Assembly: GCA_902475785.1 (NCBI GenBank)
Contig: CABSAN010000010.1
Location: 1 to 48,231, forward strand
Source of the DNA: an uncultured Collinsella sp.
Lineage (GTDB): Bacteria; Actinomycetota; Coriobacteriia; Coriobacteriales; Coriobacteriaceae
Length of the DNA: 48,231 nt
Direction of reading: 5' to 3'
The first letter of the stretch is position 1, and the number at the start of each line of letters is the position of its first letter. Positions 1 through 7,459 of this stretch are shown piece after piece. Below the pieces are notes generated by a model that saw nothing but the letters and a program-made list of their open reading frames with translations, did not search any database and was not told the DNA's origin. A program made the translations under genes and the position numbers.

Positions 1-311
1 CGATAGCCGTACGTATCGTAATAGGTGACGCGCACCAAGTCGCCGCGTTTGAGGCCCTCGAGCTTTTGCGAAAGCTCGAGGGCTTTTTCTTCCGTGAGTT
101 CGCATTTGGGCTCAACGGTGATCTCTTGTTTGCGCACGAGCTCGTAGTATCCCGTGAGGGCGGCAAAGGGCATAAACTGTGCGGCGCGGTTGGCGCGCAC
201 AGCACCGTTGGCGGTGAGCTTTGGGTCGGCGGAGCGACGTCTTCCCTCGGGGTCCGTTAGGCGTTCAAAAGGCGTCGGTGGCCGCATCGGCTGTTGTTGG
301 GACTTAGGCAC
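1..311 (-). CDS. YolD-like protein (partial, 3' end outside window)
   Basis: The frame opens at a GTG preceded by AGGAGG six bases upstream and runs off the left edge after 103 codons. The product contains RAAQFMPFAALTGYYELV, the hallmark core of the YolD-like family, whose members sit next to Y-family polymerases of the UvrX/ImpB type and are thought to assist or regulate SOS mutagenesis. The neighbour here is exactly such a polymerase, and the two genes overlap by eight bases (GTGCCTAA), so translation is probably coupled. The N-terminal 40 residues are rich in Gln, Pro and Arg and look disordered. The family assignment is firm; the precise role in lesion bypass is inferred from other bacteria. 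Confidence 0.8.
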   Translation of the reverse strand, partial: MPKSQQQPMRPPTPFERLTDPEGRRRSADPKLTANGAVRANRAAQFMPFAALTGYYELVRKQEITVEPKCELTEEKALELSQKLEGLKRGDLVRVTYYDTYGY

Positions 312-1809
312 GATGTCCTCCTACCTGATCGTTGCGTTCGCGTGCGGTGGCGCCGGCGGTAAAGCTTAATCCCTTGACCAGGGCGTTTTTGCCGTACTTG
401 CCTTTCACGGCCAGGACGGCGCGCGCCAGGTCGCGCTCGCGCTCATCCGCCTCGATATCGCTAAATAGATCGATGGTGGCAAATTCCTCGGGCATGAGGT
501 TGCCAAATCCCAGGTTGATGCGTTTGACCGGTCGTTTGGGATCGACGGTCTGCGCCCAGAGCTCATCGAAATAGCCCATGATCTTCTTAAACGAATTGGT
601 TCGCTCGGGCAGCTTGCGCGAGGCGTTGGAGTGCGCAAAGAGCGCGGCATAGCCACCACGCGGTTTGCCGCCGTGTTCGCCCACAAAGATGCCGTCAATC
701 GCCTGTGCCTCTCGCACCAAACGTCGGCGTTCGTCGTCGTGTTGGACGGGCTTGGGCGCACGGGGCGCGAGCTCGGGGCCGGCGGTTGCGGTGGGTTCGA
801 TACTCGACGTGCTTGAGCGTAGGTGTCCGCAGCCGTCTATATACTGCGCCGTGCCGCTGGCGTCGAGCCGTCGGATGTCGGCGCGTTCGCTTGCATAGCC
901 CACAAAGAGCGAGATGCTGTCGCACACCACGTGCTTGTCGATCAAATCCAGCACGGCGTTGTCGACCATCTCGCGCAAGACGGTGTAGGCCTGCTCGTAG
1001 GCATAGCCCTTCGAGAGCACCTGCCCTGTGGTGGTCGAGGTCGCTTGCGGGCGATAAGCTTGGATATCGGCGATAGTTGTCGGCTCGCGCCCAAAGGCGT
1101 GGTCGATAAGATACTCGGCGTTGACGCCGAGCTCGTCGTAGAGTAGGTTCTCGTCGAGTGCGGCGACGCCCATCAGGTCGTAGACGCCGTATTTCTCGAG
1201 ACGGGCCGCCACGCCGGGGCCGATGCCCCAGATGTCGGTGATGGGGCGATGGGGCCAGATCTCCTTGCGAAAGGTCTCGTCGTCGAGTTTGCCGATGCGA
1301 CTGGGCACGTGCTTGGCGGTGATATCAAGTGCAACCTTAGCCTGGAATAGGTTGGGGCCGATGCCGACCGTCGCCGTGATGCCGGTACGCGCCAAGACCT
1401 CGTCACGCAACATGCAGGCGAAGCCTTCCGCATCGGTGTGATAGAGGTCCAGATAGGGCGTCACGTCGATAAAGCACTCATCGATGGAGTAGACGTGCAC
1501 GTCCTGGGGGCTGACGTATTCCAGATAGATGCCGTAGATTTGCGCCGACACCTCCATGTAGTGCTGCATACGCGGCATTGCTTTGATGTAGTCGATGCCG
1601 TCGGGAATCTCGAACAGACGACAGCGGTTGTGAATACCTAAGTCCTTCATGGCCTGCGTGATAGCGAGACAGATGGTCGTGCGTCCGCGCGATTCGTCGG
1701 CAACGACCAGGTTGGTGGTGAGCGGGTTGAGCCCGCGGTCGACGCACTCGACGCTGGCGTAGAACGTTTTAAGGTCGATGCAGATATAGGTGTGACGCTC
1801 GTGCCCCAC
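304..1809 (-). CDS. Y-family DNA polymerase (UvrX/ImpB/DinB-like), SOS-type
   Basis: A translesion DNA polymerase of about 501 residues. It shows the palm metal-binding segment YICIDLKTFYASVE (residues 8-21, Asp12) and the catalytic SIDE motif (108-111, followed by CFIDV), then a helix-hairpin-helix-like thumb region (GIGPGVAARLEKYG) and a little-finger C-terminal part. The reading frame stays open to position 1881, but I place the start at the GTG at 1809, which has GGGAGG four bases upstream. The region between 1810 and 1881 holds a near-consensus promoter (TTGACG, 17 bp, TATTAT) and a LexA-like box, so it is more likely control DNA than coding. It is co-transcribed with the YolD-like gene. 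Function in error-prone repair is established for the family; SOS control is inferred from the operator. Confidence 0.88.
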   Translation of the reverse strand: MGHERHTYICIDLKTFYASVECVDRGLNPLTTNLVVADESRGRTTICLAITQAMKDLGIHNRCRLFEIPDGIDYIKAMPRMQHYMEVSAQIYGIYLEYVSPQDVHVYSIDECFIDVTPYLDLYHTDAEGFACMLRDEVLARTGITATVGIGPNLFQAKVALDITAKHVPSRIGKLDDETFRKEIWPHRPITDIWGIGPGVAARLEKYGVYDLMGVAALDENLLYDELGVNAEYLIDHAFGREPTTIADIQAYRPQATSTTTGQVLSKGYAYEQAYTVLREMVDNAVLDLIDKHVVCDSISLFVGYASERADIRRLDASGTAQYIDGCGHLRSSTSSIEPTATAGPELAPRAPKPVQHDDERRRLVREAQAIDGIFVGEHGGKPRGGYAALFAHSNASRKLPERTNSFKKIMGYFDELWAQTVDPKRPVKRINLGFGNLMPEEFATIDLFSDIEADERERDLARAVLAVKGKYGKNALVKGLSFTAGATARERNDQVGGHRA

Positions 1810-1838
1810 GCGTCCTCCCATCAAACACATGTTCTTAT

Positions 1839-1881
1839 CGAATACCTGTTCGATAATACCGGCTTGCGCGGACATCGTCAA
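1839..1881 (-). promoter_or_regulatory. SOS promoter and LexA-type box of the Y-family polymerase
   Basis: On the minus strand a TTGACG -35 box (1876-1881) and a TATTAT -10 box (1853-1858) are separated by exactly 17 bp. Directly downstream of the -10 lies CGAACAGGTATTCG (1839-1852), one base away from the Gram-positive LexA pattern CGAAC-N4-GTTCG. A repressor there would block transcription initiation. The lexA gene is not in the window. Confidence 0.7.
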
Positions 1882-1898
1882 AACCTGTCCCTTTTTGG
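1882..1898. repeat. GGGACAGGTT-type intergenic repeat, solo arm
   Basis: AACCTGTCCCTTTTTGG matches the right arm of the palindrome at 2602-2631 and, inverted, the copy at 44558-44587. Here only one arm is present, just upstream of the polymerase promoter. Confidence 0.55.
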
Positions 1899-2031
1899 CA
1901 GGTATGGTCGTTCGGTTACATCGGGTATTTAACGCAGCCCTAAAGAGTGCGAAACAGCTCGGAAAACCTCGCTTCGTAGCATGAGCCTAACGATCGGTGC
2001 CACCTACATGCACGGAAGGGTTGTGGGAAAG

Positions 2032-2556
2032 ATGGTCAATTATGGGTTTGGTATGCCAACGCGCCTTGTTACGGATGGAGACGTGGCTCGCTGGTGCGGA
2101 CGATTGGTCGCTCACTACGGCGGCACTAAGGCGCTGGTAGTGCTGGGCGGTGACAAGCATACGCGCGATGAGCTCGTCTCGGCGGCACTCGGCTCGCTCG
2201 ATCGCGCCCTGCTCGAACGCGTGCTCTTTCGTTGCGGTTTGGTCGGGGACGACGGGGGAGACGATTTGGTTGATGAGGCCGTAGCCCTAGCGACCGACGA
2301 AGGCGTGGACTTTGTCCTGGCGATCGGCGATGCCGATACGGCGGGCTTTGCGCGCGAACTCGCGCGTCGCATGGCGGTACTCGATGCCGGTGAAGACGGT
2401 TTTGTCCCTTATGGATGTATTGTCTCGGAGGGCAAAGTGCCTGCCGTCGTGGGGGCCGGCGAGGTTCCCGTTTTTGCCATTATCGCTCCCGAACTGCTTG
2501 AGGGCATTGGGTCTCCCTTGCGTGAGCTGCTCGGCAGCGTATGCGCCGCGGCCTAG
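2032..2556 (+). CDS. Orphan NAD-binding domain related to iron-type alcohol dehydrogenases
   Basis: About 174 residues. The order NYGFGMPTRLV, then HYGGTKALVVLGG, then GVDFVLAIGD follows the N-terminal Rossmann-like half of butanol-type, iron-dependent alcohol dehydrogenases (FNPT, YGKKVLLVYGG, VDFILAVGGGS). The phosphate-binding GGGS is replaced by GDAD, and the C-terminal helical domain with the iron-binding Asp and three His residues is absent: the protein stops where that domain would begin. It is therefore either a domain with a new role or a decayed remnant, although the frame is clean. An upstream ATG at 1981 is in frame but lacks a ribosome binding site; homology favours the ATG at 2032. 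No catalytic activity is claimed. Confidence 0.6.
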   Translation: MVNYGFGMPTRLVTDGDVARWCGRLVAHYGGTKALVVLGGDKHTRDELVSAALGSLDRALLERVLFRCGLVGDDGGDDLVDEAVALATDEGVDFVLAIGDADTAGFARELARRMAVLDAGEDGFVPYGCIVSEGKVPAVVGAGEVPVFAIIAPELLEGIGSPLRELLGSVCAAA

Positions 2557-2568
2557 TACCTGCCAGGA

Positions 2569-2631
2569 AGGGACAGGTTAATATTGGTAGGTAAAGCGTT
2601 GACCTGCCATAATAAACCTGTCCCTTTTTGG
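2569..2631. terminator. Palindromic GGGACAGGTT repeat, likely terminator
   Basis: Two arms of 24 bases (2569-2592 and 2602-2625) are inverted copies with a few mismatches, separated by nine bases and followed by TTTTTGG. The hairpin could terminate transcription from the upstream plus-strand gene. Both arms belong to the GGGACAGGTT repeat family also seen at 1882 and 44558, so this is a repeat that doubles as a terminator. Confidence 0.6.
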
Positions 2632-2689
2632 TCGGTCGCCGTTTGGGGGCGGATTGGCAACGCTCGCTGATTACGGTCTTGACCTGCGC

Positions 2690-2736
2690 TAGAATAGGGG
2701 CATCTGATTATCCGGGCGCATGGAGGTATGCGCCCG
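2690..2736 (+). promoter_or_regulatory. pgi leader: -10-like box and hairpin with SD-like loop
   Basis: TAGAAT (2690-2695) resembles a -10 box; no convincing -35 was found. The leader then forms a perfect 9-bp stem (2713-2721 with 2728-2736) whose six-base loop is GGAGGT. The working ribosome binding site of pgi (GAGGAGG) follows immediately after the stem. Confidence 0.4.
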
Positions 2737-2754
2737 TATGTTGAGGAGGACTTT

Positions 2755-4449
2755 ATGGCAACTGTTGCCGCACCTATCGACGCTACGTCGACCGCCGCTT
2801 GGAAGGCGCTCGAGGCCCATCAGGAGAAGCTCGAGGCCGAGGGTATCGACCTTAAGGCATGGTTCGCTGCCGATGCAGAGCGCGTGAACAAGCTGAGCTT
2901 TGATGCCGGCGACCTGCACTTCGATCTGTCCAAGAACCTGGTGACCGATGAGACCGTCAAGCTGCTGTGTGATCTTGCCCGCGAGGTGAAGCTCGAGGAG
3001 CGCCGCGACGCCATGTTCTCCGGCGAGCACATCAACACCACCGAGGACCGCGCTGTCCTGCACACCGCGCTTCGCCGTCCGGCAAGCGAGAAGGGCCAGC
3101 TCATCGTTGACGGCCAGGATGTCGTCGCCGACGTGCACGAGGTCCTCGACCGCATGTACGCCTTCGCCGAGCGCGTGCGCTCCGGTGAGTGGAAGGGCGT
3201 TACCGGCAAGAAGATCGAACACCTGGTGTCTATCGGCATCGGCGGCTCCGATCTGGGCCCGGTCATGGCTTACGAGGCCCTGCGTCCCTATGCCGACGCC
3301 GGTATCGACTGCCGCTATATCTCCAACATCGACCCCAACGACCAGGCCGAGAAGCTCAAGGGTTTGGATCCCGAGACCACGCTCGTGATCATCGTCTCCA
3401 AGACCTTCACCACGCTCGAGACCCTCACCAACGCTCGCGAGGTCAAGACCTGGATGCTCGAGCAGCTCAAGGCTCAGGGCGCCATCGACGGCTCCGATGA
3501 GCAGAACGCCGAGGCCGTGGCAAAGCACTTCGTCGCCGTTTCCACCGCACTCGAGAAGGTCGAGGCCTTCGGTATCGACCCCGCCAACGCCTTCGGTTTC
3601 TGGAACTGGGTCGGCGGCCGCTACTCCGTCGACTCCGCCGTGGGCCTGTCGCTGATCGTCGTGCTCGGCCCCGAGCGCTTCCAGCAGTTCCTTGAGGGCT
3701 TCCATGCCATCGACGAGTACTTCTGCAACACCCCGCTCGAGAACAACGCCGTCGCGCTGATGGGTCTGCTCAACGTCTGGTACGTCAACTTCTTCGGCTC
3801 CAAGAGCCATGCCGTGCTTCCGTACTGTCAGTACCTGCACCGTTTCCCGGCCTACCTGCAGCAGCTCACCATGGAGTCCAACGGCAAGCACGTCCGCTGG
3901 GACGGCAGCGCTGTGACCTCCGACACCGGTGAGATCTTCTGGGGCGAGCCCGGCACCAACGGCCAGCATGCCTTCTACCAGCTGCTGCACCAGGGCACCG
4001 TGGTGGTCCCGGCTGACTTTATCGCTTTCGCTAACACTGCCAACCCTGCGACCGACAGCGGCCAGGATGTCCACGAGCTGTTCCTGGGCAACTTCCTGGC
4101 CCAGACCAAGGCGCTCGCCTTTGGCAAGACGGCCGACGAGGTCCGTGCCGAGGGCACGTCCGAGCAGATCGTCCCGGCCCGTTGCTTTGAGGGCAACCGC
4201 CCGACGACCTCGATCTTCGGCGACACGCTGACCCCGTTCGCGCTCGGCGAGCTCATCGCCCTGTACGAGCACATCACGTTTGTCGAGGGTACGGTCTGGG
4301 GCATCGATTCCTACGACCAGTGGGGCGTCGAGTTGGGCAAGCAGCTTGCCAAGCAGATCACCCCTGCCTTCCATGACGATGCCGCCAAGGCCGAGCAGGA
4401 CGCTTCGACCCAGGCGCTCATCGAGTTCTATCGCGCGCATCGCAAGTAG
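2755..4449 (+). CDS. pgi: Glucose-6-phosphate isomerase
   Basis: A 564-residue cytoplasmic enzyme that interconverts glucose-6-phosphate and fructose-6-phosphate in glycolysis and gluconeogenesis. Diagnostic segments are GIGGSDLGP near residue 163, VSKTFTTLET near 214 (phosphate binding), and WNWVGGRYSVDSAVGLS near 283. Length matches the long bacterial/eukaryotic PGI type. The start is the ATG seven bases after GAGGAGG; an in-frame ATG at 2728 has GGAGGT directly abutting it and is less likely. The gene stands alone, with a palindromic terminator before and a strong one after it. Codon use is strongly biased to C- and G-ending codons, as expected for a highly expressed glycolytic gene. Confidence 0.97.
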   Translation: MATVAAPIDATSTAAWKALEAHQEKLEAEGIDLKAWFAADAERVNKLSFDAGDLHFDLSKNLVTDETVKLLCDLAREVKLEERRDAMFSGEHINTTEDRAVLHTALRRPASEKGQLIVDGQDVVADVHEVLDRMYAFAERVRSGEWKGVTGKKIEHLVSIGIGGSDLGPVMAYEALRPYADAGIDCRYISNIDPNDQAEKLKGLDPETTLVIIVSKTFTTLETLTNAREVKTWMLEQLKAQGAIDGSDEQNAEAVAKHFVAVSTALEKVEAFGIDPANAFGFWNWVGGRYSVDSAVGLSLIVVLGPERFQQFLEGFHAIDEYFCNTPLENNAVALMGLLNVWYVNFFGSKSHAVLPYCQYLHRFPAYLQQLTMESNGKHVRWDGSAVTSDTGEIFWGEPGTNGQHAFYQLLHQGTVVVPADFIAFANTANPATDSGQDVHELFLGNFLAQTKALAFGKTADEVRAEGTSEQIVPARCFEGNRPTTSIFGDTLTPFALGELIALYEHITFVEGTVWGIDSYDQWGVELGKQLAKQITPAFHDDAAKAEQDASTQALIEFYRAHRK

Positions 4450-4482
4450 TCGCTGCTGTTAACACATCGCGCCTTATAGTCA

Positions 4483-4520
4483 GGGGCCCGTATCCTATCG
4501 GATGCGGGCCCCTTTGCTTT
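4483..4520 (+). terminator. Intrinsic terminator of pgi
   Basis: GGGGCCCGTATCC pairs with GGATGCGGGCCCC (13 bp with one wobble) across a TATC loop and is followed by TTTGCTTT. It separates pgi from the convergent minus-strand cluster. Confidence 0.85.
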
Positions 4521-4590
4521 GCCGTGGTCCCGGGGCGCACGGCCTTTGTGGAACATCGCCGGGGCGTCGCGCGCTGCGAGAACCCTGCGC

Positions 4591-5895
4591 CTAGATCTCG
4601 GCCTCCGCATGGCCTCGCTGCGCCTCGGGCAGCTCCCCGTAGAGCGGATGGTCTTCGAGCCTAAAGCGCTCGACCTGTTCGGGAGTGCGACCGCGTACAA
4701 AGAGCCACGAGCGATCAATCGGCGTCGCCATGAGCGTGCTGGGCAGCGCGTCGGCGCGGTCGGAAAACACCCGGGCACTCTCGGGATCCTGGAACGCCAG
4801 CACCAGATGCGTGTCGCAGTTGCCCATGATGGAGCGAGCGCGTGCCTCGCCATAGAGCGCATCGAGCTGATTGGTCGACTGCAATAGCAGCGTTGCCCAG
4901 ATGTTGCGGCTTCGGATAATCGAGAGCGCGTTGTCGATCTGGGGGATCTGCAGATTTGCGAAGTCATCGAGCATAAAGCGCACGGGCACGGGCAGGCTGC
5001 CGTCGGGCTGCCTATCGGCCTCACGAATGAGGCCCATAAACGCCTGCGAAATAAAGAGGCCGGTCAGCGGATCGAGATTGCGGTCAATATCGCTCACGGT
5101 TACAAACAGGGCGCAGGGGGTGTGTCCCATGGAAGCGAAGTCCACCTGATGGCACTCACGATAGAGCTGTGCCGCACCGTCGAATCCCAGACACATGACC
5201 TTTTCGGCAAGGATGCCGACGATGCTCGCGTGCATGCGCTCGGCATTTTGCGTAATGGCGTAGCGCCGCCATAGCGAGAGGGCATAGCTTTGGGGGTCGG
5301 TCGTGATCAGGTCGTCAAACAATCGACCCGTGGCACCGTCCTGCAGGTGCTCGATCAACTTGATGACCGAGCTGATCGTCTGCTCGTCGGCGGGCAGCTG
5401 TTCGGTGACGTAAGCGATAAGACACGACAGCAGGTTTGCCGCCGCATGATCCCAAAAAGGCTGGTTGTTGTCCTCGATGGGGCAGATGGCCTTTGCCACC
5501 GAGAGGATGTCCTGCTGGTTGGGCCTGCCGTCCGCCTTGCGGCGAATGTGCCTCAGGGGGTTGTAGCCGCAGCGCTCGATGCCGGGCGCAAGGGCCGGGA
5601 CGGTGTTGAGGTCGGCGAAGTTGAGACATTGCACGCGGTAACCGTGGGCTGCCAGCACGGGTCCCACTTCGCGACAGAGCGTGCCTTTGGTGTCGAGCAC
5701 GATGTAGCTTGCGTTCATTTGCAGCAGGTTGGGCTTGAGGACGTTTCGGGTCTTGCCGGCTCCCGAGGGGCCGATCACAAGTGCATTGTTGTTGAGTCCC
5801 GTTTGGCGGGTGTCGCAGGAAAGCGTTCGATCCTTGGCGAGGATGGTGGACGATGCGGACTCAGATGCGGCGAGGCGGCTGGCGAGGTTAGACAT
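4591..5895 (-). CDS. TraG/VirD4-like ATPase (type IV coupling protein family), soluble form
   Basis: A 434-residue P-loop ATPase. Walker A is GPSGAGKT (42-49), followed by YIVLDTKG; Walker B is RFMLDDFANL (306-315), followed by LLLQSTNQL (337-345), the pattern of TraG/VirD4/TraD coupling ATPases that deliver substrates to type IV secretion channels. Classical members carry N-terminal transmembrane helices; this one begins about 40 residues before the P-loop with no hydrophobic segment, like the smaller soluble members of the family. Start: ATG with AAGGAGG six bases upstream, overlapping the preceding ClpP-like gene by eight bases (ATGTCTAA). No relaxase, VirB4 or channel gene is visible nearby, so a role in conjugation is not shown. 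It may be a remnant of an integrative element or part of a self-contained system. Confidence 0.8.
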   Translation of the reverse strand: MSNLASRLAASESASSTILAKDRTLSCDTRQTGLNNNALVIGPSGAGKTRNVLKPNLLQMNASYIVLDTKGTLCREVGPVLAAHGYRVQCLNFADLNTVPALAPGIERCGYNPLRHIRRKADGRPNQQDILSVAKAICPIEDNNQPFWDHAAANLLSCLIAYVTEQLPADEQTISSVIKLIEHLQDGATGRLFDDLITTDPQSYALSLWRRYAITQNAERMHASIVGILAEKVMCLGFDGAAQLYRECHQVDFASMGHTPCALFVTVSDIDRNLDPLTGLFISQAFMGLIREADRQPDGSLPVPVRFMLDDFANLQIPQIDNALSIIRSRNIWATLLLQSTNQLDALYGEARARSIMGNCDTHLVLAFQDPESARVFSDRADALPSTLMATPIDRSWLFVRGRTPEQVERFRLEDHPLYGELPEAQRGHAEAEI

Positions 5896-6505
5896 GGGCG
5901 ACCTCCTTGGTGGTCGAGAGGATTTCGTGGGCAAAGCCGAGCTCGACGGCGCGCTCGGCCGAAAGGTAGGTGTCTTTTGCAGTGAGGGACTGGATGCGCT
6001 TGGGCGTGAGGCCGCTGCGGTCCGAGAGGATTTGCGTGAGGGTCTTGCGGGTCTGCATGAGACGCCGGCTGGTTTCTTGCAGCGCAAGTGCCGAGCCGCC
6101 TGCCCCCTGGGGGATCAGCGGGTCGTGAATCATGAGCTCTGCATGGGGCGCCATACGGCGATCGTCGCCGCCCATAAAGATCACGGCGCCCATGGACGCG
6201 GCGAATTCCAGACAGACGGTGCGGATGGGGCACGATGCGAGGCGCATGGCGTCATAGATCGCAAGGCCCGATCGCACGCTTCCGCCGGCGCTGGCGACAA
6301 ATATGGTGATGGGGCGGCTGGGGTCGGTGGCATCGAGCAGGCGGATCTGCTGGCATAGGTCGTGGGCCATCGGGGTTTCGATGTTTCCCATGACGGAGAG
6401 CTCGCGACGGGCGAGCATCTCATCGTAAATGCTGGTGAGCGTGATGCCTCGGGCGGATTCACGCATGGTGAGGGGGCTGATGATGGGGGAATGATTGGTG
6501 TCCAT
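5888..6505 (-). CDS. ClpP-like serine protease
   Basis: A 205-residue member of the ClpP/crotonase fold. The catalytic triad is complete: Ser104 in FAASMGA, His127 in ELMIHDP, Asp178 in KDTYLSAERAVELG, with the oxyanion strand ASAGGSV at 71-77. The N-terminal 20 residues differ from housekeeping ClpP, and the genetic context (a TraG-like ATPase directly downstream, translationally coupled) is that of an accessory protease rather than the ClpXP core. AAAGGAG six bases ahead of the ATG supports the start. It may form its own barrel or mix with the host ClpP. Substrate and partner ATPase are unknown; no ClpX or ClpA is in the window. Confidence 0.85.
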   Translation of the reverse strand: MDTNHSPIISPLTMRESARGITLTSIYDEMLARRELSVMGNIETPMAHDLCQQIRLLDATDPSRPITIFVASAGGSVRSGLAIYDAMRLASCPIRTVCLEFAASMGAVIFMGGDDRRMAPHAELMIHDPLIPQGAGGSALALQETSRRLMQTRKTLTQILSDRSGLTPKRIQSLTAKDTYLSAERAVELGFAHEILSTTKEVAHV

Positions 6506-6568
6506 GAGGACTCCTTTCTGTTGGTTGTGTTGTGGAATAGGATTGTTGCCCGCGGAGGGGCTGGCGGG

Positions 6569-7459
6569 CTACAGGGTTCGTCCGAGCCTGAGATCGAGCT
6601 CGGTTGTGGGGCAGGCTGCCTGTTCGTGCGGCTCGCAAGCGCCAAGGGCTCCAAAGCGATAGAGCGTTGCGGCGGGCGTGGTGTAGGCGAGCCGCAGCTG
6701 ATGCTCGACAGGGGCACATCCGTCATTTTTGTAATGAGCCGCGTAGCATTGCGCGATGCTGGCGTTCATCTCGCTGCCATTGCGATGGCGCTCAAACTGG
6801 CGTCTGCAGGTCTCGATGATCTTTGCTACCGACTTGGGTGCCGTCGCGGGAACAAGGGCGAGATAGCCCTCAAATAGCTCGTTGATGCTCAGGAGGCACA
6901 GCAGGTCGATCAGCGTCCTTATGGCTGCTCCCTCGGCAGAAAAATGCGCGGTCATGCGGTTATATCGGTTGCGGTCGACGATGGCCGCATGGGGTCTTGG
7001 AGTTTTCTGCCCCGTGGTCCCGGGCTTTTGCCGCGCCTGTGTATTGAGCTCGACGTTGCAGCGCTTGAGGCCGTCCAACGGAAGGAACAGTGCGGTGCGC
7101 AGGGTGTTCCGCTTGCTTTCGAGTTCATGACGCTCGTCGGGTTCCCATTCGAGCTTGAGTTTCGTGTCGAGCGCCGTAAGCATATGGGCTAGGCAGCCTA
7201 CGGTAAGAACGTACGAATCGTTGTCGCGTTTTGGGGCATAGGGGTCTGTCAGCTTGCGAATGTCGGGGTCGCCCATGATCTTTGTGCAGCGCTTCAGCAG
7301 TTGAGGGTGGTCGGCCAAGATCGTCGCGAGCGGTAGCGACGCGTAGTTTTTGATGGTCGCGGCGGCAAAGGCGGCGTCATATTCGTTTGCATATGCTCGC
7401 TCAATGCGGGCATCCAGAATGCTTTTCTTATCGCCGTCTTCAGCGTGGTGGTTTGTCAT
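6569..7459 (-). CDS. Unknown protein, first gene of the ClpP-TraG cluster
   Basis: About 296 residues; I do not recognise a family. It is predicted mostly helical, hydrophilic and cytoplasmic, with no signal peptide or transmembrane segment. Several Cys/His residues occur in the C-terminal third (for example CYAAHYKNDGC), but no clear metal motif. The chosen ATG has GGAGAAG just upstream. The frame remains open for another 52 codons to an ATG at 7615, and that stretch encodes a His-rich tandem repeat but lacks a ribosome binding site. A 63-bp gap with a GCCCGC/GCGGGC hairpin separates it from the ClpP-like gene, so the three genes probably form one operon. Base composition is slightly less GC-rich than the flanking housekeeping genes. 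Confidence 0.65.
   Translation of the reverse strand: MTNHHAEDGDKKSILDARIERAYANEYDAAFAAATIKNYASLPLATILADHPQLLKRCTKIMGDPDIRKLTDPYAPKRDNDSYVLTVGCLAHMLTALDTKLKLEWEPDERHELESKRNTLRTALFLPLDGLKRCNVELNTQARQKPGTTGQKTPRPHAAIVDRNRYNRMTAHFSAEGAAIRTLIDLLCLLSINELFEGYLALVPATAPKSVAKIIETCRRQFERHRNGSEMNASIAQCYAAHYKNDGCAPVEHQLRLAYTTPAATLYRFGALGACEPHEQAACPTTELDLRLGRTL

Noticed and set aside
1810..1881. N-terminal extension of the Y-family polymerase from a TTG at 1881
   Set aside because: The TTG coincides with a -35 box, the region holds a 17-bp-spaced promoter and a LexA-type palindrome, and the GTG at 1809 has a proper ribosome binding site.
2689..4440. Long open frame antisense to pgi
   Set aside because: Produced by the strong third-position GC bias of pgi; its product has no recognisable domain and no ribosome binding site.
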